This document shows positions 6,792 through 16,511 of a stretch of DNA of 63,039 bases, in pieces; the stretch's first letter is position 1; every line of letters starts with the position of its first letter. The stretch comes from a virus: positions 1-63,039 of the IMG/VR virus record IMGVR_UViG_3300033145_002283; one strand, written 5' to 3'. The notes under the pieces are model-generated. The model was not told the origin of the DNA. It made no database searches and worked only from the letters and a program-made list of their open reading frames with translations. Made by a program: the position numbers and the translations under genes.

Positions 6792-9700
6792 TTAAAATGG
6801 CACATCGTCAATGGTGTTTATAAAATTTGATATACCGTCCTTTAATATTTCTATCCGCCTTCTTCGGTCCCTCAATACCCATGAAGGGTGGACACACCAG
6901 CAGGCCACCATATCATATTCGGGTAAATATTGGGTTGTCCCGGATAATTTCGTTATCCCTCCTTTTTGCTCTGTGAATGCAGATAACCCAATATTGCCAA
7001 ACACCAGGGCTATCTTGCATTTTATAGCCGTCAGCTCCTTCCGGAGATACGGCATACAAGCTTTAATATGTTCAGGTTTGGGCGTACCAGTTTTTGACGG
7101 ATAGCATTTGCAAATATTTGAGATATGGAATTGTCTGCGACTATATCCGTACCGTTTGAAAATAGGCCATATTAATTGCCCGGATGCGCCCACAAACCCT
7201 TTCCCGGCTTCGTCTTCATCCGGACCGGGGGCCTCCCCAATAATGGCGGCATTATATATGCCCGGGGACGGATTGACCGGGGCATTGCATTCATTTCTTA
7301 ACCCGCATAATTTACAATCTCCAATAACCATTTTGGTTCTTATCCTAGAGATATAGGGCTGTTCAATCCATATTTTTTGCTCAACTGGCTGGAATAATCC
7401 CGGTTCAAAATATTCATCAAGAATATCCTGTTCTGGTACGGCTTTTTTATCGTGCGCCAGTATAATGTCCAATATCTTAGCGGTACCTTGCGGAACATTG
7501 ATCGGGGCATATTCACTGTCATCAAAAAACCCCGATAACTTTGCTTTTTTTGGCATGCAATTATACGCCGCCTTTTCGCCTATTCCTTTGATCTCTGTAA
7601 ATGGCGCATATAAAATACGATTATCAACCCGCCATTCAATAGCATCAGATATCCCTATTTTCGGAGACATCATCTGAAGCCCGGTTTCCCGGGCCTCGTT
7701 GGCAATATCTTCTTTACCAGTCCCATATGTGAGTTCAGCAGCCATAAATTCAGCCGGATAATGATATTTCAGCCATGCCGTCCAATACGATATCAGACCG
7801 TATTCTGTGGCGTGCGCTTTGTTAAATCCGTAACTGGCCCACTCCAAAAGCCCATGCCAAAATTCTTCTGCCCGTTTCCGGGAAAATGTTTTTTGGCGCA
7901 GGCACCCACAGATGAACATTTTTTTGTATTCTTCAAACGCTGACAGGTCCCGTTTTTTGGCAATTATTTTTCTGATTTTATCAGCAGTGGTTTCGGGTAA
8001 TCCGGCCAATTTAGAAATAACTGCCATGACCTGTTCCTGATAAACCAGCAGGCCATAGGTTTCTTTTGTAATCTCTTCATATATCGGATGGTCAGGCTCC
8101 CATCTGTCGCCTTTTTTTCTTTCAATATATTCTTCTGTCATTCCTGAGTAAAACGGCCCAGGTCGGACTAGGGCCAGTATGGCCGGGATATCAGCAAACT
8201 CATTGACTCCTACGTCCTGGCATAGTTTGGTTGATGGTTTGGCTGATAATTGAAAGACCCCCGCTGTTATCCCGTCAGAAAGCATTTTGAAGACATCTTT
8301 ATCATCTAACGGGATCTGGCTGAATTTGAAATCTTTTTTGCCGATCAATTTTTTGCATTGAGATAAGACAGACAATGTATTGAGGCCTAAAATATCCAAC
8401 TTCATCAGCCCACAATATTCACTGTCCTCCATGCTCCAATTGACCATAATACGATTTGACCGGACGGATAAATTGCATCTGTCAGTATAACGCAAATCAT
8501 CATTGGAAATGACAACTGCCGCCGCATGCTGGCCTGCTCCTCTGATTTGCCCTTTCAATTTCAGTGCATTGCGGGATACCTCCGGATATTGTTTTTTGAA
8601 ATCCTGCCCTTCATCCATTTCAAAAACCTTTTCAAGGGTATCCATATCATCCCGGAACGGCTGGATCGTTTTTGCGAACTCGTTTACCTCCTTGTACGGT
8701 ACTTCAAATACCCGCCCAACATCATGGATTATGCCCCGGTCTTTCATTCTCAGGAAAGTGGAGATCCCGGCTGTATTGTATTTACCATAGGTTTTTTCAA
8801 GATATTCAATTACCTGACCCCGTTTACGGTCTTCAAAATCAATATCAATATCCGGGTAATCCAGCCGGTCGTCAGAGATAAACCGGGAAAAATACAGGCC
8901 ATATTGGATGGGGTCTGTTTCTGTTATTCCTAAAATATAAGCAATCAGACTACCGCCGACACTGCCCCGGCCCGGGCCAACCATGATATCATTATCTCTG
9001 CACCAATGAATCAGATCAATCACGATTAAGAAATATCGTGAAAATCCTTTTCTGGAAATCAGATCAAATTCGTAATCATACCGGTTTTGGTATGCCTTTT
9101 GTTTTAACAATGAGGATCTGGGACTTGCTTCGATCAGCTTTTTAAGATTAAGGTCATCATCCGCTTTTAAATTAGGCGGCTCCGGCAGAGAGATATCTTG
9201 TTTGGGAACAACAAAATCAGCGCATTGCTCGGCAATCTTGATGGTTTTATCCATTGCCTTCTGTATGATGGTATCCGGCCAATGGTCCTGCTTCTCAAAC
9301 GCTCTGATCATTTCTTTTTCAGACCGCAGATGGAGGCCCCTGAACCCAAACTTGAATCTGTTTTGGTCACTCCATTTTGCCTTCCGGTTAATGGCCAGCA
9401 GGACTTCCTGCGCTTGCCAGTCTCCCCGGTTGATATAATGGCAATCATTGGTAGCGACAAAGGGCAAGTCGTATTCAAGACTTTTGATCAAGTCATGCTG
9501 TCTTTTTTGGGCTGGGATATTATGTGGCATGATTTCATAATAGCAATCCGTCTTGTCGCACAGATCGCATAAAAAATCCGGGCCTCCATCAAGATGTAAA
9601 AAAGATCCTGCGCAGGCAGTCATAAATATCAACCCGGATAAATCCAATTCCAAAACCGATTCAAAATCGGTCCGGGGCCTATGGTAAAATCCTTTCAGAT

Positions 9701-10016
9701 TGGCTTTTGTAAGCATGCTCAGAAGGGATTTCCAACCGGACAGGTTTTTGACCAGTACGGTTACATGCCCCCGTTTTTCACCTTTATGCTTGGCATCCAT
9801 GTATGGGACGATATACATTTCGCAGCCAATAACGGGCTTAATCCCTTCTTCTTTGCAGGCTTTTTGGAACTGAATTGCGCCATCAACATTGCCATGGTCA
9901 GTTATGGCTAAATATTCAAAACCCAGTTCTTTGGCTTTTCTGGCGTAAGCACGGGGCGTGCCTACGCCGTCAAGCTGGCTGTATTCGGTGTGGTTATGCA
10001 AGTGGCAGAAACTCAT
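6792..10016 (-). CDS. DnaE-type DNA polymerase fused to family-4 uracil-DNA glycosylase
   Basis: This is the replicative polymerase. The start at 10016 gives MSFCHLHNHTEYSQLDG, the classic Pol III alpha N-terminus. A longer in-frame ATG at 10061 overlaps the clamp gene. Numbered from 10016, the PHP domain has H5/H7/H9 and DHGN at 40-43, with metal ligands apparently kept. The palm has GPGRGSVGG (348-356), catalytic D389 and D391 (PDIDIDF) and D541. Residues about 890-1074 replace the usual OB/tau-binding tail with a uracil-DNA glycosylase. That domain has CKLC (C901/C904), GEAPGPDEDEAGKGFVG, C971 and C987 as iron-sulfur ligands, and the HPS motif at 1043. It probably couples synthesis with uracil detection. 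Confidence 0.92.
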   Translation of the reverse strand: MSFCHLHNHTEYSQLDGVGTPRAYARKAKELGFEYLAITDHGNVDGAIQFQKACKEEGIKPVIGCEMYIVPYMDAKHKGEKRGHVTVLVKNLSGWKSLLSMLTKANLKGFYHRPRTDFESVLELDLSGLIFMTACAGSFLHLDGGPDFLCDLCDKTDCYYEIMPHNIPAQKRQHDLIKSLEYDLPFVATNDCHYINRGDWQAQEVLLAINRKAKWSDQNRFKFGFRGLHLRSEKEMIRAFEKQDHWPDTIIQKAMDKTIKIAEQCADFVVPKQDISLPEPPNLKADDDLNLKKLIEASPRSSLLKQKAYQNRYDYEFDLISRKGFSRYFLIVIDLIHWCRDNDIMVGPGRGSVGGSLIAYILGITETDPIQYGLYFSRFISDDRLDYPDIDIDFEDRKRGQVIEYLEKTYGKYNTAGISTFLRMKDRGIIHDVGRVFEVPYKEVNEFAKTIQPFRDDMDTLEKVFEMDEGQDFKKQYPEVSRNALKLKGQIRGAGQHAAAVVISNDDLRYTDRCNLSVRSNRIMVNWSMEDSEYCGLMKLDILGLNTLSVLSQCKKLIGKKDFKFSQIPLDDKDVFKMLSDGITAGVFQLSAKPSTKLCQDVGVNEFADIPAILALVRPGPFYSGMTEEYIERKKGDRWEPDHPIYEEITKETYGLLVYQEQVMAVISKLAGLPETTADKIRKIIAKKRDLSAFEEYKKMFICGCLRQKTFSRKRAEEFWHGLLEWASYGFNKAHATEYGLISYWTAWLKYHYPAEFMAAELTYGTGKEDIANEARETGLQMMSPKIGISDAIEWRVDNRILYAPFTEIKGIGEKAAYNCMPKKAKLSGFFDDSEYAPINVPQGTAKILDIILAHDKKAVPEQDILDEYFEPGLFQPVEQKIWIEQPYISRIRTKMVIGDCKLCGLRNECNAPVNPSPGIYNAAIIGEAPGPDEDEAGKGFVGASGQLIWPIFKRYGYSRRQFHISNICKCYPSKTGTPKPEHIKACMPYLRKELTAIKCKIALVFGNIGLSAFTEQKGGITKLSGTTQYLPEYDMVACWCVHPSWVLRDRRRRIEILKDGISNFINTIDDVPF

Positions 10017-10038
10017 TGAACCCTCATCTATAATCGGA

Positions 10039-11100
10039 TTATTTACACAGGGCGATTGCATATGAAAAAATATCAGATTTAATATTCAACATGCTTTCGT
10101 TCACCGTGATGTCATGGATCTCGCCTAAAACCCTTTTCAAGGTGATGGGATTGATCATGAATGAGAATTCCTTCTCGTTTTTTGATGTCGTGACGGTTTC
10201 AGATATCCACCCCTTGATATTTTTAGCATTAAACTCCATAGTGTTTTCCGTGATATTGATTGTAATAACCGGCGTGGAATTATCCTCATTGAAAGCCATA
10301 ACTTCCTGGCGTTCAAGAACGTCCTTGAGATTTTCAGGCAGTTCGATTGGTTCCCCTTCTGCCTCAAATAATCCCAGGACTTTATCTGTTGGGTAATCGT
10401 CCTCAGCAGATAATATTGACATAATTGCTCCATCTTCTGATTTGTAATGGTCAAGACGGCCAGAGCCTTTCTGATAAGCAACGGGATTAAATGATGATAA
10501 TATTTTGGCTGAATCAGAGGGGATCAGCCCAGATACAGGGCAATCAGTCAATTGGTATTTTGAGGCCTGATAATTATTGCAGCTTATAACCAGCCCATCA
10601 ATTATTTGGACACTTCCCAGGGCGCTTGTGTATGACCCTGTTTCTGTGGTAGGGTAGCAAAACAGCAATGCATCTGAAAAATTGGGCGGTAATTCGTCCC
10701 AATTCTCCCCAGCATCCAATTTGGGTGGGTCAACAATTTTGATATAAAACCCGGCACGGACATTCCCGGATTTGAAAATGAACTGGTTTTGATTTTCGTC
10801 AAGACTGATTTCGATTTCTTTTTCCGGGGCCTTTCTCACAAATTTGAGGAACTCATTAGCATATATACTGCCCTCAAGGCCGGTATCAAGTGGATACGAT
10901 ATGGAAATATTGTCGTTGAAGGAAAAGATCCGGTCTTTCGCGAATATCACAAGCTCGGATTGTTCCGAAAGGTCGTTGCAACCGGCAATCCCGGGTTTAA
11001 TTGTTTCCAGTGCCTTAATAATGTCCTTTTTTTCAAGAGCTCTTGACAGTGTTTCTCCTGCTTTTTTATTGGTTTTTTTGACAGTTCTTTTTCTGCTCAT
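10039..11100 (-). CDS. DNA polymerase sliding clamp (beta-clamp-like)
   Basis: The start at 11100 (MSRKRTVKKTNKK) follows AAGGAGATAACA. After a basic tail, residues of the form ALETIKPGIAG, LVIFAKDRIFSFND, ANEFLKFVRKAP and IEISLDENQNQFIFKSG follow the repeated strand-helix-strand pattern of DnaN-type clamps. The 353-residue length fits three clamp domains. It lies directly upstream of the polymerase gene, and the phage also encodes a loader at 3269-4192. Sequence identity to bacterial DnaN appears low, so the call rests on pattern and context. Confidence 0.78.
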   Translation of the reverse strand: MSRKRTVKKTNKKAGETLSRALEKKDIIKALETIKPGIAGCNDLSEQSELVIFAKDRIFSFNDNISISYPLDTGLEGSIYANEFLKFVRKAPEKEIEISLDENQNQFIFKSGNVRAGFYIKIVDPPKLDAGENWDELPPNFSDALLFCYPTTETGSYTSALGSVQIIDGLVISCNNYQASKYQLTDCPVSGLIPSDSAKILSSFNPVAYQKGSGRLDHYKSEDGAIMSILSAEDDYPTDKVLGLFEAEGEPIELPENLKDVLERQEVMAFNEDNSTPVITINITENTMEFNAKNIKGWISETVTTSKNEKEFSFMINPITLKRVLGEIHDITVNESMLNIKSDIFSYAIALCK

Positions 11101-11148
11101 TGTTATCTCCTTATTATGCTTATTTTTTATTAATGTAAGCATCAAACA

Positions 11149-12063
11149 TTATCCGACCTTTGCCAGAACTGAGCACCGTTTTTTTATGCCTTCCGCCATC
11201 TCTTTTATTTTCCCCGTATCCCCTTTGAAAAAAAATAAAACATCCTGATAATTATTCATAAGTTTTAATTTTTTTGGAAAAAAATACGCCGCGCGCATAC
11301 CGGAATTGCCGGTAATCGTGATCAATACAGCCTTATTATAAAGAATCAGCCCATATTTCTTGAACATTTTTTCGACATACCCTGACATATTGATTAATTC
11401 GTCGTTCACGCGATAGTTCCCCACAACAATTCCTGCAAAACGATTATCCTTTAATTTATCGCATGATTTTTTGATTATTTCGCCCAAGGCAGATATGAAT
11501 TTAGATTCCGACATATTTGAAAGGTCGTTTGGGGAGTCAGAATATTTTTCCAAATTGCTGTATGGCGGGCAGGTAAAAATAAAATCAGCCTTCGGAGCGT
11601 TTTGAATCTCAGTCAATGAATCCCCAACCACCCAAGATGGTTGGTTATCCGGAATGATTTTGTTTGCCTGCACATTGTTTGCTGTGACCTGTTCCTCCCG
11701 CAGGTCACAGCCCCAGTATTTATACCCAAGGACATGGGCGACAATCCCCCGCACCGATCCGCCAGCGAACGGGTCAAGAATTTGCCCGCCAGCAGGGCAA
11801 AACCATTTATAGGCGATCTCACACAGTACGGGATCAAACACGGAAGATGACCGTTCATATTGTTCATGGTTACCGTTACCGGGCTTCAGGATTATCCCCC
11901 TCTTATCCCCTTTCCAACTCTTAATGCCAAGAGAAAACCATTTTCTTTTCCTTCTTATCCAATAACCTTGCCGGGCATTGAAAACGTTGAATGGAGGGGC
12001 GATGAATCGGTCTGATAATAACCTGCTATACGATTTTTTTACGGATATGCCGAATCCTGTCAT
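11149..12063 (-). CDS. DNA methyltransferase, amino type, FxG-first order
   Basis: The 304-residue protein has the AdoMet motif DPFAGGSVRG at 97-106 and the catalytic TCPPYSN at 164-170. FxGG before PPY is the opposite order to the methyltransferase at 4430-5383. PPY is compatible with N6-adenine or N4-cytosine methylation. The phage thus carries two unrelated modification enzymes and no cognate nuclease, consistent with self-protection against host restriction. Confidence 0.85.
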   Translation of the reverse strand: MTGFGISVKKSYSRLLSDRFIAPPFNVFNARQGYWIRRKRKWFSLGIKSWKGDKRGIILKPGNGNHEQYERSSSVFDPVLCEIAYKWFCPAGGQILDPFAGGSVRGIVAHVLGYKYWGCDLREEQVTANNVQANKIIPDNQPSWVVGDSLTEIQNAPKADFIFTCPPYSNLEKYSDSPNDLSNMSESKFISALGEIIKKSCDKLKDNRFAGIVVGNYRVNDELINMSGYVEKMFKKYGLILYNKAVLITITGNSGMRAAYFFPKKLKLMNNYQDVLFFFKGDTGKIKEMAEGIKKRCSVLAKVG

Positions 12064-12085
12064 GATAATTATGGTGTCCTAATTA

Positions 12086-12817
12086 TTAGTCTTCGATTAT
12101 CATGACCTTGCCGTCCATGTGACCCTTGCCGGTGGCCTTGATAAGGCCCCAAGCCTGGTAAAATGTCTGGCTGGGTTCGTTCCAGTCCTCGCTTTTTATA
12201 TTAGCCATGGTCATGGGTTGAATTTTGATGGTCTGTGCAAAAAGGTTTCTTTTGGAGCCAATTTTAAAACCGAATTCGTCCTTGTCGTTATTGCTGGTTA
12301 CTTTCAATACGGATTTTTTTGCAGCTTTTTTTGCAGAGGTTTTCTTTTTGGCGGTTTTTTTGACCTTGGTTTTTGTGGTTGGCTTTTCGGTAGGGTCAGG
12401 ATCGGTCTCCGGAACAGGATCATCACCCTGATTGTTTTCATCATCGGCCGGGCTGTTTTCGTCCTCGCTGGTTATAGGCGATTCGTCGCTATCAGATACA
12501 GGATTTTCGTCGAAATCCGGTTCGGATTCGGGCTCACCTTCCGGTTTGCCTTCTTCATCATCAGGCTCGACCTCTGCCAATTCAGCCACCTCGCCTTCCC
12601 ATCCCATAACCTTCAGCCATTTAATGATATCATCCGTGAAAGCCTCGTCTTCCAGGTCCTCAGGCTGGATATCCAGGGAGGCATCCAGAACATCGTCAAA
12701 CAGGTCCTGGCGCTTGATTTTGCGGCCGGTCTCAATGGGTGGATCAAACCCCATAACCTTGTTCATGGCTTCAGCAATTTCTTCGATCATCTTCTTGGTT
12801 ATGTCTTTTTTCAGCAT
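12086..12817 (-). CDS. Acidic-linker protein of unknown function
   Basis: The start at 12817 (MLKKDITKKMIEEIAEAMNK) has AAGGAGAAGG upstream. The 243-residue protein has three parts. There is a helical N-terminal region (1-80), a very acidic Asp/Glu/Pro/Ser linker (about 80-145), and a Lys/Ala-rich stretch (KVKKTAKKKTSAKKAAKK) like histone H1 tails. It ends in a compact domain of about 70 residues. The layout suggests a DNA-bound adaptor in replication. I do not recognise the family. Confidence 0.7.
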   Translation of the reverse strand: MLKKDITKKMIEEIAEAMNKVMGFDPPIETGRKIKRQDLFDDVLDASLDIQPEDLEDEAFTDDIIKWLKVMGWEGEVAELAEVEPDDEEGKPEGEPESEPDFDENPVSDSDESPITSEDENSPADDENNQGDDPVPETDPDPTEKPTTKTKVKKTAKKKTSAKKAAKKSVLKVTSNNDKDEFGFKIGSKRNLFAQTIKIQPMTMANIKSEDWNEPSQTFYQAWGLIKATGKGHMDGKVMIIED

Positions 12818-12919
12818 TTCCTTCTCCTTTTTTGTTATTGTTGTTGTTACTATCAAAATTTTCTGTTGTCTATATTATAAACCATAATCAAAAAAATTAT
12901 GATTTAATTTTCGTTTTCT

Positions 12920-14464
12920 TCAAAAATCTCCTACGCAACTATCCAGATATATTTTCCCCAGATTAAGCTGTTGGGTAACGGCAATCGATTCAAACGAATC
13001 TTCTCCATGCCTGTTTTTCAGTATCCCTATTCTTGCAATTCCCCGTTTTTGATCTTCTGCGTTTTTATTGATTGCCATGGCTCCGTCAATTTTGCCCAGT
13101 TTGGAAATGTCCTCTGCCCAATCCCCTTTTTTGATGTCTTTCCCGGTCCGGGCCGTATTTGATTGGGATCCTGTTATCACCGCCATCTTACGTTCGCCCG
13201 CCAGGGCTTTGTGCCCGGCCCATACCTCAGATATCCCGTGCCGGTATTGTCCAAACTTCCCTTCCACCAGAAATTCGTCGGCGTAATCGGTGACCAGCAC
13301 ATCAGTGATAAAATCCTCATAATGTTCCAGATTGTACAGATATGCTTTGAGTTCGGTGATAGACAATGTACGGGGCGGATATTCGACCAATCTGATTTTC
13401 CCTGCCCGTTTGAGGAGTGGAGCCATCTTTTTTGCCTTTTTCAAAGCCCTGGCAGCGGTTATTTCTTCCCGGGTTACCTGCCGCCACCAGATTGCCGGTT
13501 TGAATTTATATGTACCTCTGCACCTTGTACATACAGTATATCTTTTTGGTGCTTCCTCAAATGGTAGCCGGATTGCCGGGTCACCGGGTTTCCCGTTTGG
13601 GTCTTTCACATACAATTTGAATCTGCAATCACTGTGTTTGCAATCCCCGTTTTGATTGTGCATGCAGTCAAAAACCGGTACCATGATATTGCCGGCATAT
13701 TTTTTATCAGGAAGGCCGGTAACACCGGATTGGATACGTTTTATCATCTGCCGCTCGGTCATTTCCAATGATACAAAAACCACATTGAGGCCGGCAAACG
13801 CTGCCCGTTCTGCAATCCACCATAACCACCATGTCTTCCCAATACCTTGCTCACCAACCACGGCAAACAGGTGGTTGCGCTCAAACGGCCCAATGGCATT
13901 GCCAAGATCGCCGGGGAGCCGGAAAAGGATGTCAGATGAATTTTCATTGAAAGCATTTTTGATTGCATCTGTATCCCGTAACGGGTCAACCCCTTTGGCC
14001 TGGATCCTTGCTACCCGTTCGAACCCCTTCAGTAATGCCTCAGCTTCTTCTATTCGTCCGGCCGTTACGGCCCTGGATAGCTCGTATTTGATATTTTGGA
14101 GGTGGGCCAGTCTGAAGTGTTTTTCTGCATTGTCCAGCGCATAGGCTGCGTTGAAGGTTTGTCCTCTGGAGAATTCATCGGACAAATCAAGTAACAGGTC
14201 CTCAATGCCGTCTGCCACCTCGGGGGCAATATCTGTATTTTTCTTTTCTCTGAAAATATCCTCAATATGTCGTCCTGGGGCTTTTTCGTATTGATCATAA
14301 TATTCTATGCACCACCCTGCTATTGTTTTGAGATCCTTGGCCAGCAGGCAATCGTTTGCCCACATTGATCTAATCCCGGTGATAAAATCGTCACTGATTA
14401 TCATACCCGTAACGATTTTTCGCTCAATTTTTGTGTCCGGTGGAGTCCGTCTGTTTATTGCCAT
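12920..14464 (-). CDS. DnaB-like replicative helicase with zinc insertion
   Basis: The 514-residue protein has a DnaB-like N-terminal helical domain, then a RecA-type ATPase with Walker A GEQGIGKT at 204-211, SLEM at 232-235 and a Walker B-like VTDYAD. After the first ATPase strands lies an insertion with two Cys clusters (DCMHNQNGDCKHSDC and CTRC), probably a zinc-binding insert absent from standard DnaB. It would unwind DNA ahead of the phage polymerase. A promoter-like repeat (14522-14573) sits just upstream. Confidence 0.82.
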   Translation of the reverse strand: MAINRRTPPDTKIERKIVTGMIISDDFITGIRSMWANDCLLAKDLKTIAGWCIEYYDQYEKAPGRHIEDIFREKKNTDIAPEVADGIEDLLLDLSDEFSRGQTFNAAYALDNAEKHFRLAHLQNIKYELSRAVTAGRIEEAEALLKGFERVARIQAKGVDPLRDTDAIKNAFNENSSDILFRLPGDLGNAIGPFERNHLFAVVGEQGIGKTWWLWWIAERAAFAGLNVVFVSLEMTERQMIKRIQSGVTGLPDKKYAGNIMVPVFDCMHNQNGDCKHSDCRFKLYVKDPNGKPGDPAIRLPFEEAPKRYTVCTRCRGTYKFKPAIWWRQVTREEITAARALKKAKKMAPLLKRAGKIRLVEYPPRTLSITELKAYLYNLEHYEDFITDVLVTDYADEFLVEGKFGQYRHGISEVWAGHKALAGERKMAVITGSQSNTARTGKDIKKGDWAEDISKLGKIDGAMAINKNAEDQKRGIARIGILKNRHGEDSFESIAVTQQLNLGKIYLDSCVGDF

Positions 14465-14521
14465 ATTTTCCCCGGTTGTATTTTTAAATTTTAACGCCGT
14501 ATCGGCTTTAAAATGGCTTGC

Positions 14522-14573
14522 CCTATACCATTATATACCTTTTTAATTTTACCCCATGAAAAAATGATGTAAG
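14522..14573 (-). promoter_or_regulatory. Element B, copy 1 (before helicase gene)
   Basis: Read on the minus strand, it contains TTACATCAT, a variable 12-base stretch, GGGGTAAAATTAAAAAGG and TATATAATGGTATAG. The same core occurs before three other loci (32.7, 42.8 and 55.1 kb). It points towards the helicase gene, whose start lies about 60 bases downstream. Confidence 0.6.
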
Positions 14574-14591
14574 ACGTGAGAATCGCTATAT

Positions 14592-16064
14592 TTAGGATTT
14601 ATCTATAAACCTTTTTAACAGCTCTGCCGGTTTTATATCGGTCACGCCTCTGTAATATAAAATTTCCTGGCATTCCTCCATGTATTCCCGAAACGGCCAT
14701 TTGTTTATGCCAAGCATCCATACATCGTTCAATATTATACTGGAGCCTTCAAGAAATCCTATGTACCCGGTATAATACTGTTCATACAGCCGGTAATATA
14801 CAAGCTGTCGGATATTTGGGTCTTTTGACCATCTTTGGAGATGCTCCCAGAATGATACAAGCCCATGTATGACTTTATCCAGCTCATGCTGGTTTGGGGC
14901 TTTCTCCCATATTTTTGCCTTGGTGAATTTTTCAACCAGTGACGGATATTGTATTTTTTTCATCTCAGACAGTTTTTTAGGTGGTATTTGTATAACCTGC
15001 ATAAACAATGACTTCCCATTTTCTTTATTATAAAGCAGGGCAGGTAAATTTTTTGTCCATGGGGCTTTTTCTTGGGGCCAGTAATCATTCTGGCTGAATT
15101 TGGATAAATATTCTATCCCTTGTTTAAGCTCATCAATGGAGTATTTTTTGTCTGGAATTTTGCAGCGTTTTTTCCAAGCCGGATCTAACCCGGACATTTT
15201 ACCAGCTCTGAGCTGAATAAAATACCGGTGGATTTGTTTTATTGTTTTGGAGGGTTCTTCTTTATTAATTCTATGGGAGGTTGTATTTGGATATGAATTC
15301 CACTGTTCAATCAAATCTATTACATATGGAGGGATTTTTGTTATATTTGTTTTTTGCCTGATATCTTTTCGTCTGTATTTCATTTTGGACTTTCTTTCTT
15401 CTGCTTGTAATTTGTTTCTTGTTTTTCTTTCTGTCTTGGGTTTGATTCTTTTTTCAGAATTTGAAACATTATGATTTTCGTCAGAAAATCTTATCCTTCT
15501 TTTTTTTAAAAAAGAATTAGTATTTGTGTTAGTATTTTTATTAGTATTCGTTTTAGTATTATTAGAGTCACGGTTCCATGGGGATGGGCGCCCATCCCCA
15601 TGGTTTTCATAGGTATGGTTCCCATGCTCATGGCCATAAGCGGTTATGAGATTGATTTCAGACTGCATTTTTTTAAAATTGGGTATTTCCATGTTAAGTT
15701 CTTCAAGCTTTTTTATATGGTCTGATATATCAAAATGGTTTGGTATATCAGAGTAAGCCCAAAATGACCCTTCCCATCGTTTTGTTTTTTTATTTCTGTA
15801 TTTAATACGTTTTAGGTATTTTAGGCTCTCAAGTTCAGACAAACTATTATCGATAGAGTTGAACCCATGTCCTGTTGTTTCTTTTATTGAGTCGATATAT
15901 GAAACCCATCCTTTTTTGTTTGACAATAAAGTGAAAAGTAAAATTTTAGTTCTATCTTTTACTTTGGGGTCTCGTAATAAACTATTTGGAATAATAGTGA
16001 AGTCTTCTGTAAGGCAATGAGTATTTGCATCAGACATTCTGTTGCCATAAGTTATTATCTCCAT
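14592..16064 (-). CDS. Replication initiation-type winged-helix protein
   Basis: The 490-residue protein starts after AAGGAGG. Residues about 18-125 form a winged-helix domain (TIIPNSLLRDPKVKDRTKIL, then YRNKKTKRWEGSF and PNHFDI) clearly paralogous to the whole 16092-16511 protein. A low-complexity Asn/Thr linker (about 165-185) and a basic segment follow, then a helical C-terminal domain. This resembles phage initiator/helicase-loader proteins placed next to the replicative helicase. An origin within the gene is possible but I see no iterons. Confidence 0.65.
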   Translation of the reverse strand: MEIITYGNRMSDANTHCLTEDFTIIPNSLLRDPKVKDRTKILLFTLLSNKKGWVSYIDSIKETTGHGFNSIDNSLSELESLKYLKRIKYRNKKTKRWEGSFWAYSDIPNHFDISDHIKKLEELNMEIPNFKKMQSEINLITAYGHEHGNHTYENHGDGRPSPWNRDSNNTKTNTNKNTNTNTNSFLKKRRIRFSDENHNVSNSEKRIKPKTERKTRNKLQAEERKSKMKYRRKDIRQKTNITKIPPYVIDLIEQWNSYPNTTSHRINKEEPSKTIKQIHRYFIQLRAGKMSGLDPAWKKRCKIPDKKYSIDELKQGIEYLSKFSQNDYWPQEKAPWTKNLPALLYNKENGKSLFMQVIQIPPKKLSEMKKIQYPSLVEKFTKAKIWEKAPNQHELDKVIHGLVSFWEHLQRWSKDPNIRQLVYYRLYEQYYTGYIGFLEGSSIILNDVWMLGINKWPFREYMEECQEILYYRGVTDIKPAELLKRFIDKS

Positions 16065-16091
16065 ATGATACCTCCTTAACCTACAAAAAAA

Positions 16092-16511
16092 TTAACAACC
16101 TCTCTCTTTTAACATTTTGTCAATTTCCGGACATTCAAGGCCAAGCTCTTCAATGTCTTTTGCAGGCTCGGCGATGTCAAAATGATTAGGGACCTTTGTT
16201 ATCATTGCAAAAGATCCCTCCCATTTTTTTGTTTTTTTATCCCGGTATCTAAAAAGACGAAAATACCCGGCATCTGCCAATTCGGCCACCGCTGAACGTA
16301 TTGCGGTTTCTCCATCTGTCGATGCCATTTTTAAATCTTCAAAATATGATATTTCTCTGTCTTCATCTGGGATTATTATCGCCAATGCACAATAGACGCC
16401 CTTGGCTTTGAAACTGATATTTGGGTCCATTAGTATGTTGTTTGGGATCAGGGTAATATTTTTGGAGGCACTGCAATTTATGAGTTCAATATCTGTATAA
16501 TGATTCCCCAT
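16092..16511 (-). CDS. Winged-helix protein, paralogue of the initiator N-terminus
   Basis: The 139-residue protein matches residues about 15-135 of the 14592-16064 product: NITLIPNNILMDPNISFKAKG, RYRDKKTKKWEGSF and VPNHFDIAEPAKDIEELGLE. It is likely a DNA-binding partner of the initiator that arose by tandem duplication. The start overlaps the previous stop (TAATG). Confidence 0.7.
   Translation of the reverse strand: MGNHYTDIELINCSASKNITLIPNNILMDPNISFKAKGVYCALAIIIPDEDREISYFEDLKMASTDGETAIRSAVAELADAGYFRLFRYRDKKTKKWEGSFAMITKVPNHFDIAEPAKDIEELGLECPEIDKMLKERGC

Noticed and set aside
12119-12880. Long plus-strand open frames opposite the acidic-linker gene.
   Set aside because: They are antisense images of a biased acidic/lysine-rich sequence, have no ribosome sites and oppose a well-supported gene.
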